Positions 22,647 to 33,866 of a stretch of DNA of 64,000 bases are shown here, piece by piece (positions within the stretch are counted from its first letter, which is position 1; the number at the start of each line of letters is the position of its first letter). This DNA is from Arabidopsis thaliana. Lineage: Eukaryota > Streptophyta > Magnoliopsida > Brassicales > Brassicaceae. The DNA lies in assembly GCF_000001735.4 (NCBI RefSeq), contig NC_003071.7, forward strand, positions 18,575,443-18,639,442. The letters run 5' to 3'. Both the position numbers and the translations under genes were made by a program. Below the pieces are notes generated by a model. The model made no database searches, had not been told where the DNA came from, and saw only the letters and a program-made list of their open reading frames with translations.

Positions 22647-24132
22647 AGCTCCCAAACTCAGATTTTGAGGCTTGAATCGATGCGAAACAACAGCTTCCAA
22701 TCTTACTGATCAATAAAGCCTAAAGCTTCCAAAATCTAACCAAGGTCGAATTTCCATCAGAATTTCCAAAATTGATGAATGAGGACAAAAACCCTAAAGG
22801 GGAAGTTGTTAATTTTCACACTAGTGGCAAATATGAGATGCATTCTGAAACCCATGAATATCGAATCACACCTAAAGCTAATAATATCTTGCTCTAAACC
22901 AACTTGCACAAGGAAGTTAAAGAGAAAGGGAACGCGTACCAACACGACGAAGAAGCATACAAGGTCAGAAATCTGGGGAAGCAGAGGGTTAAATACTAAT
23001 AAAGGGACTTTGGTTTGAATTCAATAACTAGCAGAGGATGATATCACGAATACAATCAGACGCCGCGTGTGTGTGTGTGGGGCACAAGAGAAGATGGTCT
23101 CTCGTTCTGTTTGGGCCTTAGGCGTGTTGGGCTTTTGCCTTGTATATTTTTATTTTAATGACAACTTTTTTCCCTACAAACGAATAAATAAAATACTAAT
23201 AAGGGTTTTTCGTCTTTGTGCTGCATTTTTCGGAGCTACACTTTATCCCGATGTACTACTGGCTCGGCGCTCGGCAGCATCATTAAACGACAGTTTTACT
23301 CTTTTCCTCTATTTAGCCTAAATACATGTTTTTGGTCTTATATATATAATTTATTCTTTCAAAAATTACAGCAATTAATATACCATTTTTAAATTGCTTC
23401 TGAAAATAATTTTATTTTTGTGGGCTTTTATGATATTATAATAAAACTAGTTATATAATATTGTTTCTAAAAAAAATTGATAAAATTTATGTTGTCATGA
23501 ATACTGCTGGCAAATTGTCACTATTTACTTCTATTTCTTAGTTTTTGTATATTTTTATCTATCGTTGTCTCTATCATGAATATTGCTCTCGTAAGTTACA
23601 TTTCATCGATTCATAATAGACATTACATATTTTGTTTAATATTAGCTTAATAGTATTTACATTTGTTTTTTACCAAAAAGTTTAGTCAATTGTCAATGGT
23701 AGTAAATATACCAATATAATTAAAATCTTATATAAGAAGATATGTATTTGTTGACCAAAAAATGATGCTATTTCTTTACCAAAAGTTTTTATAGCAAGTT
23801 ATTAATAAATTACTTTGAAATCAATTACCAAAATTTGTTCAACACAATCTTGAATGCATTTATCTTTTAGACTAAAGTTTTACTCTTTTCACTTCAAATT
23901 TACCTTTCATGTAAGAGGATTGGAGAGTTTGACCTCCATAGATACAAAGATTCACTTATATTGCAAATATACAATTTCCTTGAAAGTTGAACGCGTCGTG
24001 AGAGTGTTCAAAAAATAAACCATTATAAAAACTAAAAAGCTTTGTCATCTAATGAATCAAATTCACAAATACCTTTAAAAGAGTATAGAAAGCTTGGTTT
24101 ATACAAAACAAAGTATATAGCTAGATATATCA
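22647..24132. other. Divergent intergenic region between the Brf1-like gene and EXPB4
   Basis: Promoters for both genes, transcribed away from each other. Bases 22660-23000 should be the Brf1-like leader; it may hold an intron, which cannot be settled here. A GT run lies at 23068-23080. From 23330 the sequence is very AT-rich with no gene. Confidence 0.5.
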
Positions 24133-25795
24133 ATGGCATCATCACAAAGATATTTCGCTCTCCTAGCTCTTTTCGCAGTCTCACTAAAATTTTGTTATTG
24201 CCAAAATGAGACTATAGATGTAGCTGGATCGGGAACCGCCGGAGTTACTTGGTACGGTGAACCATTCGGCGCCGGTAGCACCGGTACGTAATAATATTAC
24301 ATATTTCTAACAATATATATACATAAATTCTTAGAATAGTAAATTCATTTATATGATGCTTAAATGTGTGTATATATATATATATATATATGTGTGTGTA
24401 GGAGGAGCTTGTGGGTACGGTTCCGCGGTGGCTAATCCACCACTATACGCGATGGTTTCAGCCGGAGGTCCTTCGCTGTTCAACAATGGAAAAGGATGTG
24501 GAACATGTTATCAGGTTCGTATGAATGTATATAGGGCAAGAGCGATTGTAATATATGTATTGTTGATCAGCTTTATTAATGCTTTTTAATTTCTGTAATG
24601 TATTATTTAGTAATTTATTATAGTATGTTCATCTAAGAGGATACAATATTTTTTATATAGCTAAACTTGTTCATAAAACATGATAAATTGAGTATATATA
24701 ATTATATATTCAATAAAATGACCAGTTATTATATCTTTGAAAAATGGTAAACTATGTTTGACATATTTAATTAATCAGATAGAATGAACATTAACTATTT
24801 GGTTTGGAAAAAAATTGACGTAGCATGCAAGATCGGAATGTATATATATTATATGGTTACAACAAGATTTTACTTGTATCAACTAATATAGTATATGTTA
24901 ACTTTTTTATTTATTAGGTTGTATGCATCGGACATCCAGCGTGCTCGGGGTCACCAATAACGGTGACGATAACCGACGAGTGCCCTGGTGGTCCTTGCGC
25001 CTCTGAACCAGTCCACATTGATCTTAGCGGCAAAGCCATGGGTGCCTTAGCCAAACCTGGCCAAGCCGATCAACTTCGATCCGCTGGTGTTATACGTGTC
25101 AACTACAAACGGTAACTATATATATATATATATATATACTTTAAAAATTCCCGGTTTTGAGTTTTTTTTCTTAATTAAGTTATTTATTTACTTAATATAG
25201 AAATTGAAGAGAAACCATGAGGTTATGTTTCCATGTATTTGAGAAAAATTGTGTTGGATATTGTTGATGCGTAAAAAGAAAATAAAACTCTGATAAATCA
25301 AATAAATTACGTTACCATTTTTTTTTTCTACAAAAAGAACTTAATTCAGTTAAAATATTTTTCTTAGTTGAGTATTTTGTTATTCAACTATTGACATGAT
25401 ATACCAATCACATATAAGATGTTCAAAAAATATGAAAATCTTGACTATTGTTTTTTTTTCTTCTTATTATCAGTGCGGCATGTTTATATCGAGGAACTAA
25501 CATAGTTTTTCGTATGGACGCTGGAGCAAATCCGTACTACATTTCATTTGTTGTTGAGTATGAAAACGGCGATGGAGATTTGTCCAATGTTGAAATTCAA
25601 CCAGCCGGCGGAAGTTTCATCTCCATGCAAGAAATGAGATCCGCCGTATGGAAGGTCAACTCAGGCAGTGCCCTAAGAGGACCATTCAACATTAGACTTA
25701 CTTCTGGTGAATCTCATAAAGTAATCGTCGCTTATAATGTTATTCCGGCGAATTGGAAACCTGACGAATCTTACCGTTCAATTGTTAACTTTTAG
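24133..25795 (+). CDS. EXPB4: Beta-expansin EXPB4
   Basis: Secreted cell-wall loosening protein. Exons 24133-24283, 24402-24514, 24918-25111 and 25474-25795 give 259 residues. A signal peptide (about 1-24, [14 protein letters not shown]) is followed by the six-Cys, GH45-like domain 1: [24 protein letters not shown] (34-57), GKGCGTCYQ (80-88), [19 protein letters not shown] (97-115). Domain 2 (about 165-255) is the CBM63 beta-sandwich with aromatic residues ([36 protein letters not shown]). The usual HFDLS motif reads HIDLS (121-125), so Phe is replaced by Ile, next to the conserved Asp123. Introns 1 and 3 contain TA microsatellites. Beta class follows from domain 2 and the lack of the alpha-expansin insertion. 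Confidence 0.95.
24369..24391. repeat. (TA)n microsatellite in EXPB4 intron 1, ending at the splice acceptor
   Basis: TA dinucleotides followed by a short GT run that leads straight into the acceptor TAG of EXPB4 exon 2 at 24402. The usual pyrimidine tract is replaced by alternating TA and GT. Confidence 0.85.
25117..25138. repeat. (TA)11 microsatellite in EXPB4 intron 3
   Basis: Pure TA run starting 5 bases after the GT of the donor site of exon 3. Confidence 0.9.
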
Positions 25796-28237
25796 GATTT
25801 TGTCATATTGTATTTCGACACATTTCATTGTGTTCTCTAGTCAAACTTTGAAAGCTTCTGATATAGTAATGAATAATAAAAATATATATGATTTACCAAT
25901 GTGAGATTATATAGTAGTTTGACTATAGAAAACAAACTATAATAAGCTTAAGGTGACTAGATTATTTACTAAAATACATACAAATAGTTCGATCAGATTA
26001 TTTACTAATGAACAAACTAGTTCGATCAGATTATAATAAATCTCAAGAGATTAGCCTATTCATATCAAATTATTGAACTATAATAAAACTCTAGTGGGCC
26101 TAAATATTAATGGGCTTTTCTTATGCAAGTTGAGAGGCATCGAATGTTACCCTAAATGAAATGTCAAACGAATTAAACTCGTGTAATTGGATGACAAAAA
26201 AAAAAGTCTGCTAACATCACTCGTGCCGCTTTTTAGGCAACTTGGAGAACTGGCGATACTTGTCACTCCATTGGCAACTTTTAAAGTTTCTTCTTTTCCA
26301 TTTTTAGTTTACTCCTTTCTTTCGCTCAATCAAATACTTAAGAAGATAATAAATAACAACATATGTGAGTTAAATTTGTAAATATTACTTCTCTTATTAG
26401 TTGAATTCATCAAGAGTATTGCTACTTTAGTTCATGCCTCGACCAATTTCATTAACCTATGTATAAGAAAAGCCACTACCATCTAAGGATGTAATAAGCT
26501 GACTATATAAACAAGAAACACATATACTTAGCTAATAATTATTAATTCGAAGGTATAACGCGAGACGAGTCAACGGATAAATTAAAAGGAGTTATGATTT
26601 TTTTTCCTTTGAGAGAGAGAGAGTGGTTTGGCACCACCATTAAGTCATGCCATTGAAGAATAAATCGCAACTTTACACTTTGCGTAGACGAATTGCTTCC
26701 ACAAAATTGGTTTTTAAAGATTTCCAAATTTGAGTGAGAACAAAAAAAAGAGTCTTTGTGTGTTAAATTACCTTCTTATGTAAGTTTTTTTAATGCAATT
26801 GTAACCGACAAATTGTGGAACGTTGAACTTTAATTTATTTGAATATTTGTGATCTCTCTCTCATAGGACTAGATACTAATTGTAGTTAAATAAGTAAAAC
26901 TTAAAACGCCAATGTGTGCAAGTTTGTTTTGCACTTATGGGTGATTTGAAATTCGACTGATCAGGTTCGATGAATTGAAAAATATCACATGATCGTTGTG
27001 TGTGTGCTACGAGAAAAAGAAAGAAAAGTGCGATGGTTAGGTTCGTATTAAACCAAAGACATCAATTTTAGTGGGTCCAAAGTTAAAATGTGTGTTGTAG
27101 CTTAACAATTAAACTTAATTTTGATTACTCGTAGTAGAAGAACATACACTTTGACAAAAACAATTAAGCTCACACCTGTGATTCTATCTAAGTAGACTTT
27201 AGTTGGTATTTGTTTGTTTTTTTGTTGAACAAGAACGTGTGGCAGTGTTATTGATAAACGAAATTTATGCACTCTTGACTTTTTCTTATTATTGTCTCTA
27301 ACTTGGAAGGAAGATCCAAAATCAAAGGAGAAATTCCCCTAACAACACTTTTCTTTTGCATTCATAATCGTTTTATTTGAGAGATTAGTGGAATTATACT
27401 AATCAAATGTTGTTAAGCCGGCTTTTAACTAGCTAAGGAGATACCGTCACTGACAGTTGGCCAAACCTATCAAGAGAGAAGAGGCCAAGCAGAATCTGAA
27501 CTTTATTATTTTGATTTTGTTTTGTTAACATTTTAGAGAGATAAAGTTACTGGTGGGTGAGGATAAGTTGTGAAACCGTCGTTGTGAATAACTACGTGGC
27601 TGTCACAAACTGAAACAAAAAATGACAGCCATATGAAAAATGTTAACATTCTCCCCTCATTTTTGGACAACGCTTTGTTCTGTTCCGTCCCGTTACAACA
27701 ACAAAAAAAAGACCATCACCTATAAAATGAAGTACCGAAAATACCCTTAAGGGATGTTAAAGGTTAAGGTAAATAAATTAATTTTGACGTATTGAAATCA
27801 ATGCCAAAAATAGACAATTAAGACGCGTTGCGTCTGGTAATTCGGGATGTTAAAATAGAAAGTTTGCTATTTTTAATCCGATTCATTAGAAGGATATTTT
27901 CGGAATAACTTTTAGAGTAATTTTTTCTTTTGGCAGAAACGGGCAAAGCTCGCATGTTACATTGTCCTTTCTTCACCCCTTTCATGGCAAAACGCTTTAA
28001 TTAGATTATTATCAAAAACAATATTTACTCTTCCCGTTTCAAAGAATTTTATAAATATAGAATTAAATAAAAGAATTGAAGTTTAATTGTTTTATTTTTA
28101 TTTTTGTCTTCGTCTTCTTCTTTAGTTCGTTGGTTGCAGAAGAAGAATGCTTTTTGTCACCTACTCTCCTTTGTAGTTTCTCTACTCTTTCTTCTTCTCT
28201 CTCTATCTCTGTTCTGTAATTTTTGTCGTGTTGAAAA
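25796..28237. other. 2.4 kb intergenic region between EXPB4 and the C2H2 gene
   Basis: No gene seen. It contains the EXPB4 3' UTR, then AT-rich sequence and the upstream region of the C2H2 gene. Just before its start (28095-28220) is a TTC/CT-rich leader. A short GA run is at 26612-26625. Confidence 0.5.
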
Positions 28238-29182
28238 ATGGAGAGATACAAGTGTAGATTTTGCTTCAAGAGCTTCATCAATGGAAGAGCTTTAGGTGGT
28301 CACATGAGATCTCACATGCTTACTCTTTCTGCAGAACGTTGTGTAATAACTGGTGAAGCAGAAGAAGAAGTAGAGGAACGGCCGAGTCAACTCTGTGACG
28401 ACGACGACGATACCGAGTCCGATGCTTCTTCTTCTTCTGGTGAGTTTGATAATCAAAAGATGAATCGTCTTGATGATGAATTGGAGTTTGATTTCGCTGA
28501 AGACGACGACGTTGAAAGTGAAACCGAGTCGTCCAGGATTAACCCAACTCGGCGACGATCTAAACGAACTCGGAAACTTGGATCGTTTGATTTCGACTTT
28601 GAGAAGCTAACAACGAGCCAACCCAGTGAGTTAGTGGCCGAGCCAGAGCATCACAGCTCAGCTTCTGATACAACAACGGAGGAAGATCTCGCCTTTTGTC
28701 TCATTATGCTGTCCAGAGACAAATGGAAGCAACAGAAGAAGAAGAAGCAACGTGTAGAAGAAGATGAGACAGATCATGACAGTGAAGATTACAAATCAAG
28801 CAAGAGCAGAGGGAGATTCAAGTGTGAGACTTGTGGTAAAGTGTTTAAATCGTATCAAGCATTAGGAGGACACAGAGCAAGCCACAAGAAGAACAAGGCA
28901 TGCATGACGAAAACAGAGCAAGTTGAAACAGAGTACGTTCTTGGAGTAAAGGAGAAGAAAGTTCATGAATGTCCGATCTGTTTTAGGGTTTTTACTTCAG
29001 GGCAAGCACTTGGAGGTCATAAGAGATCTCACGGAAGTAACATCGGAGCAGGAAGAGGATTGTCAGTAAGTCAAATTGTCCAAATCGAAGAAGAAGTATC
29101 AGTGAAACAGAGGATGATTGATCTTAATCTTCCTGCACCTAATGAAGAAGATGAAACTTCTTTGGTGTTTGATGAATGGTGA
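28238..29182 (+). CDS. C2H2 zinc-finger factor with three QALGGH-type fingers and an EAR motif
   Basis: Nuclear transcription factor of the plant C1-type (ZAT) class, likely a repressor. Intronless, 314 residues. Finger 1 is at 4-26 (Cys6, Cys9, His22, His26) and carries RALGGH in place of QALGGH. Finger 2 is at 194-216 (Cys196, Cys199, His212, His216) and finger 3 at 243-265 (Cys245, Cys248, His261, His265), both with QALGGH. Between fingers 1 and 2 lies an acidic region (about 40-100) and a basic patch RRRSKRTRK (105-113). DLNLPAP (295-301) is an EAR repression motif near the C-terminus. The layout, with one finger at the extreme N-terminus and two further down, matches ZAT4/ZAT9-like proteins. 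I recognise the family, not a named function. Confidence 0.93.
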
Positions 29183-30750
29183 AAACGAAAGGTAACAACA
29201 GACTTTGCGTGATTCGGGTTGTCAAAATTATTATTCTTTGTTTTTTGGGGTTTGATTACTTTTATGTTAATGCAAAGGAGGCTACTTTTACATGTTCTAA
29301 CGCCAAGTTGTTTCAGTACTAGCCTCACGTCGTGTTGGCCTAAATCAGAGAGAGCATTCAATTTTCTTTGTTTTTTTTTTGTTTGTTAGACATTTTTTAA
29401 GGTATTCGTAATTGTATCAATTTCTTGGTTTCTCTGGCAATTTTAGGTATTACTGTTTCAATTTAGAAGCTAGAGAAGTAAAGAGTGCCCACTTCATCTA
29501 TCTCTTTCGCCTACTATTAGGGGCAAAAAAAAGAAAGTCAAATCTAAAAAGAGAAGAGAAACAAACTTTATTGTTGCTCTTATAGTTTCTATATCATTTT
29601 CACTGTAGAATCAAATTTGGCCTTTGGCTTTGGGGTTTAAGCTATACCACCTACTTAGAATTATTCTTCACGTATACTTTATTCTTTACTTATGATTGGA
29701 AACATACCCAATCACTAATAATGTTCGTAATCACCACTCAATACTCAATAGATATCAACAAAGTTGTGTGATTCAAAGTTGTTGTGATTGTTCAACTAGA
29801 CTTATCACGCAATAATTTGGTGGGTACTTACTAGGATTGTACAGATTAAAATCATAAATCCATTTTTTGCTTGGTGTCTAATCACTTGGATTTAGTGTTT
29901 ACAAAATATTAGTTATGAATGTCTTTTTTAATAAAATTGTGTCATTCAAGAGTTTATTGGGATAAATTTCAAGAGTTTTTACTTTTTATTTCATGTCAAA
30001 AAGTTGTATATTTCATGCTTTTATTTTTGTCAAAACGTTTAATTTTGATTGACAATTTTTAATTTTATAAGATGGACAGAAACACGTTTTCCAAAAACAA
30101 CAAATGGACATAAACACATTGGGCTTAGCCCATACAAAGTGGATACATAAAATAGAAAAACCAAATTAAATGACTAGAAATAAAAGGACTGGGCCCGAGA
30201 ACGTGAAAGTAAGCCCAACTTACATAGAAGTCCAAAAACACTAAAACTTTCATGTTGTTAATATTTTCCAGTTTGCATTATTTTACACTTATACAAATAA
30301 CAACAGATGCTTGATTCTCTTGGAATCTTCGAATTCTCTGTCTTTAAGACTTTACAAAGATCTCATTAATTACCACTTTAACCCTGAAATCTGGTCACGG
30401 GTCTGGGTCATTTTGGTCACTTTTATCTCTAATCCCACAAACGTACCGGCAAATTCTTCCTTTTTTTTCTGCTCGACGGTCTCTCGAGGACGCGACTCAC
30501 AGTCACATCAACAGCATGCATTCAGAAAAATCAAAAAACAAATGAATTATATGATAAATAAAATTAGTTGATCGAGGAATCAACCTAAATTCTATAGTTT
30601 ATACCTTGACAAAAAGATAGCATGAAATCAGCAAACTCATGTAATATACCAAACATACCATAAAAGGTCCGGTCAAAAATAGAAAAACACGAAAAAGCAT
30701 TATAACTAAATTCAAAGTTCAAACATAAGACTCAAAGAGAAGTTATTAGA
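29183..30750. other. Intergenic region between the C2H2 gene and the SPX3 promoter
   Basis: AT-rich, with no supported gene. TGGGC/GGCCC elements around 30118-30215 are the kind of motif seen in housekeeping plant promoters, but no gene is attached to them on this strand. Confidence 0.45.
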
Positions 30751-30754
30751 GACC

Positions 30755-30762
30755 GAATATGC
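30755..30762. promoter_or_regulatory. P1BS site (GAATATGC) upstream of SPX3
   Basis: Matches GNATATNC, the binding site of PHR1-type MYB-CC factors that switch on phosphate-starvation genes. It lies 285 bases before the SPX3 start codon. SPX3 is a known phosphate-starvation gene. Confidence 0.75.
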
Positions 30763-30877
30763 CAGAGGATTTGTATCTTCTTCTTTTTTTACTATACAAC
30801 AACAATAATCTAACCTTATTTTTTTTCATCTCTTTATTACATGCCATATTCACAACACTTCGTCACGCTAAAGCTAA

Positions 30878-30885
30878 GCATATCC
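30878..30885. promoter_or_regulatory. Second P1BS site (GCATATCC) upstream of SPX3
   Basis: Also matches GNATATNC; 162 bases before the SPX3 start codon and just upstream of a TATA-like TATTTATATA at 30912-30921. Two sites at these distances fit a directly PHR1-driven gene. Confidence 0.8.
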
Positions 30886-31046
30886 GCTTTCATATTCCTT
30901 TACACAACCACTATTTATATATCTCTATATTTACCCTCTTCTTCTTCTTCCAATTTCGTTATAATATACTTCTTTCCCTTTTTCAATCAAAAGAAAGAAA
31001 ATAAACCACACACATTTTTAAGGTAAAAACTTGAGTTTATATTTTG

Positions 31047-32312
31047 ATGAAGTTTGGAAAGAGGATTAAAGAACAGATACAAGAGTCGTTGCCGGAGTGG
31101 CGAGACAAGTTTCTTCGTTACAAGGAACTCAAGAATCTGATCTCTTCTCCGGCGCCGGTGGAATCTATTTTCGTCGGTTTGTTGAACGCAGAGATCGACA
31201 AGTTTAATGCTTTCTTCGTCGAACAAGAAGAAGATTTCATCATCCACCACAAGGTATAATTTATGGGTAAAGAAAAAACAGAGCGATTGTTCTTGTTGAG
31301 TTTGCTAAGTCAACTGATCTAGCTATAAAGTGCTTTAACCATCACTGATCTATCTTTAAAAAATGTAGGAGAAATTAATCCTTTTTTTTATTGGTTGATA
31401 AGTATTATAACTATAAAAAATGTGTAATCGATCTGAGGAAACTTTCAACAGAGTGGTATTTTAGGTTTCTGGTATTGAAGATTTTTTAAGAAAGTGACAC
31501 ATATAAAAATCCTCCATTTAATTAGTCCCTAGAAATTTGTCTGTCTAATATAGAAATTTGGATTATTAAATAATTTGTGCACTTTAAAAAGTATTTTTTG
31601 TGGAAGTTTTCTCAACATATTATAAACTAAAAATGTGCAATCAACACTTTTTGATAGAGTGAGATTTAATTAACATGATTATATATAAATTTTTTTGCAG
31701 GAGTTGCAATATCGGATTCAGAGATTGGTAGAGAAATGTGGACACAATGATGAAATGTCTAGAGAGAATATTAGTGAGATCAGAAAAGATATTGTCAATT
31801 TCCATGGCGAAATGGTTCTGCTAGTAAACTACAGTAACATCAATTACACTGGTGAGTGAGTTACCATGCATATATTTTTCTAAAACATGGAATCTTCAAA
31901 ATCTGATCGGAGAAAATATGTTTCTATAATAGGATTAGCAAAGATTCTAAAGAAGTACGACAAGCGAACAAGAGGAGGATTAAGATCACCATTTATTCAA
32001 AAAGTTCTTCATCAACCGTTTTTCAAGACTGATCTTGTTTCAAGACTAGTAAGAGAGTGGGAGACGACGATGGACGCGGTGGATCCAGTGAAGGTGGCGG
32101 AGGCGGAGGGATACGAGAGATGTGCGGCGGTGACTTCGGCAGCGGCGGGAGAAGGGATATTTAGGAATACGGTTGCGGCATTATTGACTATGAAAGAGAT
32201 GAGAAGAGGAAGTTCGACTTACAGTGCATTCTCACTTCCGCCGCTAAATATCTCCGATTCCGATAATGTTCTCCGATCTCTTCATCTATCTTCTCCGATT
32301 CCTATTCCATGA
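31047..32312 (+). CDS. SPX3: SPX domain-containing protein SPX3
   Basis: Phosphate-homeostasis regulator; the SPX domain binds inositol pyrophosphates and, in the SPX1-4 family, restrains PHR factors. Exons 31047-31253, 31701-31851 and 31933-32312 give 245 residues, the expected size. The SPX domain fills about 1-160: [30 protein letters not shown] (1-30), with basic residues lining the ligand pocket, and [18 protein letters not shown] (about 116-133), the classic Lys-rich helix [10 protein letters not shown]. The C-terminus is short and has none of the EXS, RING or MFS partner domains found in longer SPX proteins. The ATG at 31047 is the first in frame. Two P1BS sites upstream fit its induction by phosphate starvation. 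Confidence 0.96.
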
Positions 32313-32578
32313 TGTTGTTGTCACTTTCCTTCGGACAACATATATACGCAATATGACATTATCGTAATTATTTATTTGTAACTCTTTTTCGAATTTTAAA
32401 ACCTTTTGAGTTACAACAACAAATGGGCCTTAGTCCGTCTCTTACAGATAGGCCCATATTGCAACACATAATGACGGGTCTAGAGAATCGCAAAATTAGT
32501 AGCAATTTGTTTGTTACGTTGGTCTTCTTCTTCTTCTTCGCTCGAAACCCTAAACTCGCAAAATTTCGATCATCGGCG
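32313..32578. other. Short promoter between SPX3 and the porin-like gene
   Basis: 266 bases carrying the SPX3 3' UTR and the leader of the next gene. It contains a GGCCCA element (32452-32457), a telo-box-like AAACCCTAA at 32545-32553 and a TTC-rich run before the start codon. The block from about 32473 has a diverged copy at 33700. Confidence 0.6.
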
Positions 32579-33583
32579 ATGTTTTCATTCTTATCCTCTG
32601 TAGGCGATAAGATTGTGAAGATCTGTGAAGGCAAGTCTCGAAAGTTGTCACCTTTATGTTTCCTTTGGAATTTGTCTTGTCTCGAAACAAAGAGATTTGA
32701 TTGATTGTTAAAATCTGGATTCGATTTTGTATTTTGCAGAGTATGGCTACTTTGAAAGAAATGAGGTCAGTAATATCAAAGCTAAAAACATTCAGGGTCT
32801 GGAACTAGAGCTGACATCAGAGCGTCTTCAGGAATATGACTTCAACTCTATCAAATCCACTTGTTTCAATAAAGAGGTGCGTGCGTGCGTGTTATAAGTA
32901 ACATTGACGAAAATTTTCACGATTTTGCTTGCTTGCTTACTCTTTTACTCGTTATTGGTGTTAGATTGGGATCTTGTATAAGCTTAAGTATGGGGAAATA
33001 GGTGCTAAGTTGATATCCAAATCATCCCGTCCTATGGCTCAGTTCACTGGTACTGTTAGACACCTCGGTAAACTCTCTGGTTTGGAACTCACTTCCATGA
33101 GTATTGTTGACATTAACGGACACAAGCTCGATAAGTGGCATGTTGGGCTCACTCTCATTGCAGGGAACGCCTCTGTGCAGATTAGACGGTTAGTAGTTTT
33201 AAAACGTTGATTCCTCCACCTCTTATAGAACAATAAGCATTGTGTGGTGAATTCTGAATATGTTTCCTCTTTGCAGAGAGGCTGATAGATACGTTGTTTC
33301 AACCCGCCATCATATTCACCCGAGATTTGTGTCGCTCACTGAGCTGAGATCACTGTATTTCTGGCGCATATCACTCCCGTCCACTGTGGCGATGGGATTC
33401 GAGTTCGAGCTTAACCCTAGGATAACTCTTGAAGTGATGGTCTCCGAATCCCATCTTCAACCTCCGAGTGTTGCACTCCAATATCAATGTTCAAGGGCTC
33501 AGTGTCTCATTAGAGTTTACGGTGATGTCTACTCCAAAAAAAATGGTGTATCTTTTGCGTTTCGTCCTTCTTCTTTCGTCTAG
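32579..33583 (+). CDS. Divergent VDAC-like (eukaryotic porin) candidate, four exons
   Basis: Exons 32579-32630, 32740-32876, 32965-33188 and 33277-33583 give 239 residues. Intron 1 has a GC donor (AAG then GCAAGT), the usual minor GC-AG type; no GT donor gives an open frame. Nearly the whole protein alternates like beta-strands. Three features suggest the VDAC/Tom40 porin fold: an N-terminal helix VGDKIVKICEE before the first strand, the stretch LPSTVAMGFEF where VDACs have SPSTVVGAE, and a C-terminus with LNPRITLEV, YGDVYSKK and GVSFAFRP set out like VDAC's LDPLTTVKA, SGEVDSKA and VGIALALKP. It is about 35 residues shorter than typical VDACs (about 275). Family assignment is inference by eye; the gene model is firmer. 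Confidence 0.6.
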
Positions 33584-33866
33584 TTACTCGGATTTTTACC
33601 CTCAAATTACTTTTTTTTTACTTGTTGGCCTCGGCTAGTTATTGGGCCAATTGTTTCTATAGTGGGCCGTGTATTACAGACAGACACACCTAAACGACGA
33701 CGGGTCGAGAGGATAAATAAATGGGAATATTCTCGGAAACATTGATGTGATTCCAAATATTTTATTCCCAATTTGGTATTCTTCTTCATCATAGCTCGAA
33801 ACCCTAACTCCCCACTTCCATCGACCATCGACATGTTTTAATCTTAGAATTGTGACCAATAAGGTG
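33584..33866. promoter_or_regulatory. Promoter and leader of the RING gene, diverged copy of the neighbour's promoter
   Basis: Contains GGGCC (33664-33668), ACGGGTC (33700-33706) and GCTCGAAACCCTAA (33794-33807), the last two paralleling elements before the porin-like gene (32473 and 32540). The spacing from the telo-box to AAGGCAAGT is 86 bases here and 88 there. A two-codon uORF (ATG TTT TAA) lies at 33833-33841. Confidence 0.7.
33833..33841 (+). other. Two-codon uORF (Met-Phe-stop) in the RING gene leader
   Basis: ATGTTTTAA, 26 bases before the coding ATG. It aligns with ATGTTTTCA, the true start codon of the porin-like gene at 32579, so it is probably that ancestral start codon after a small indel. 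Minimal uORFs can lower downstream translation. Confidence 0.6.
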
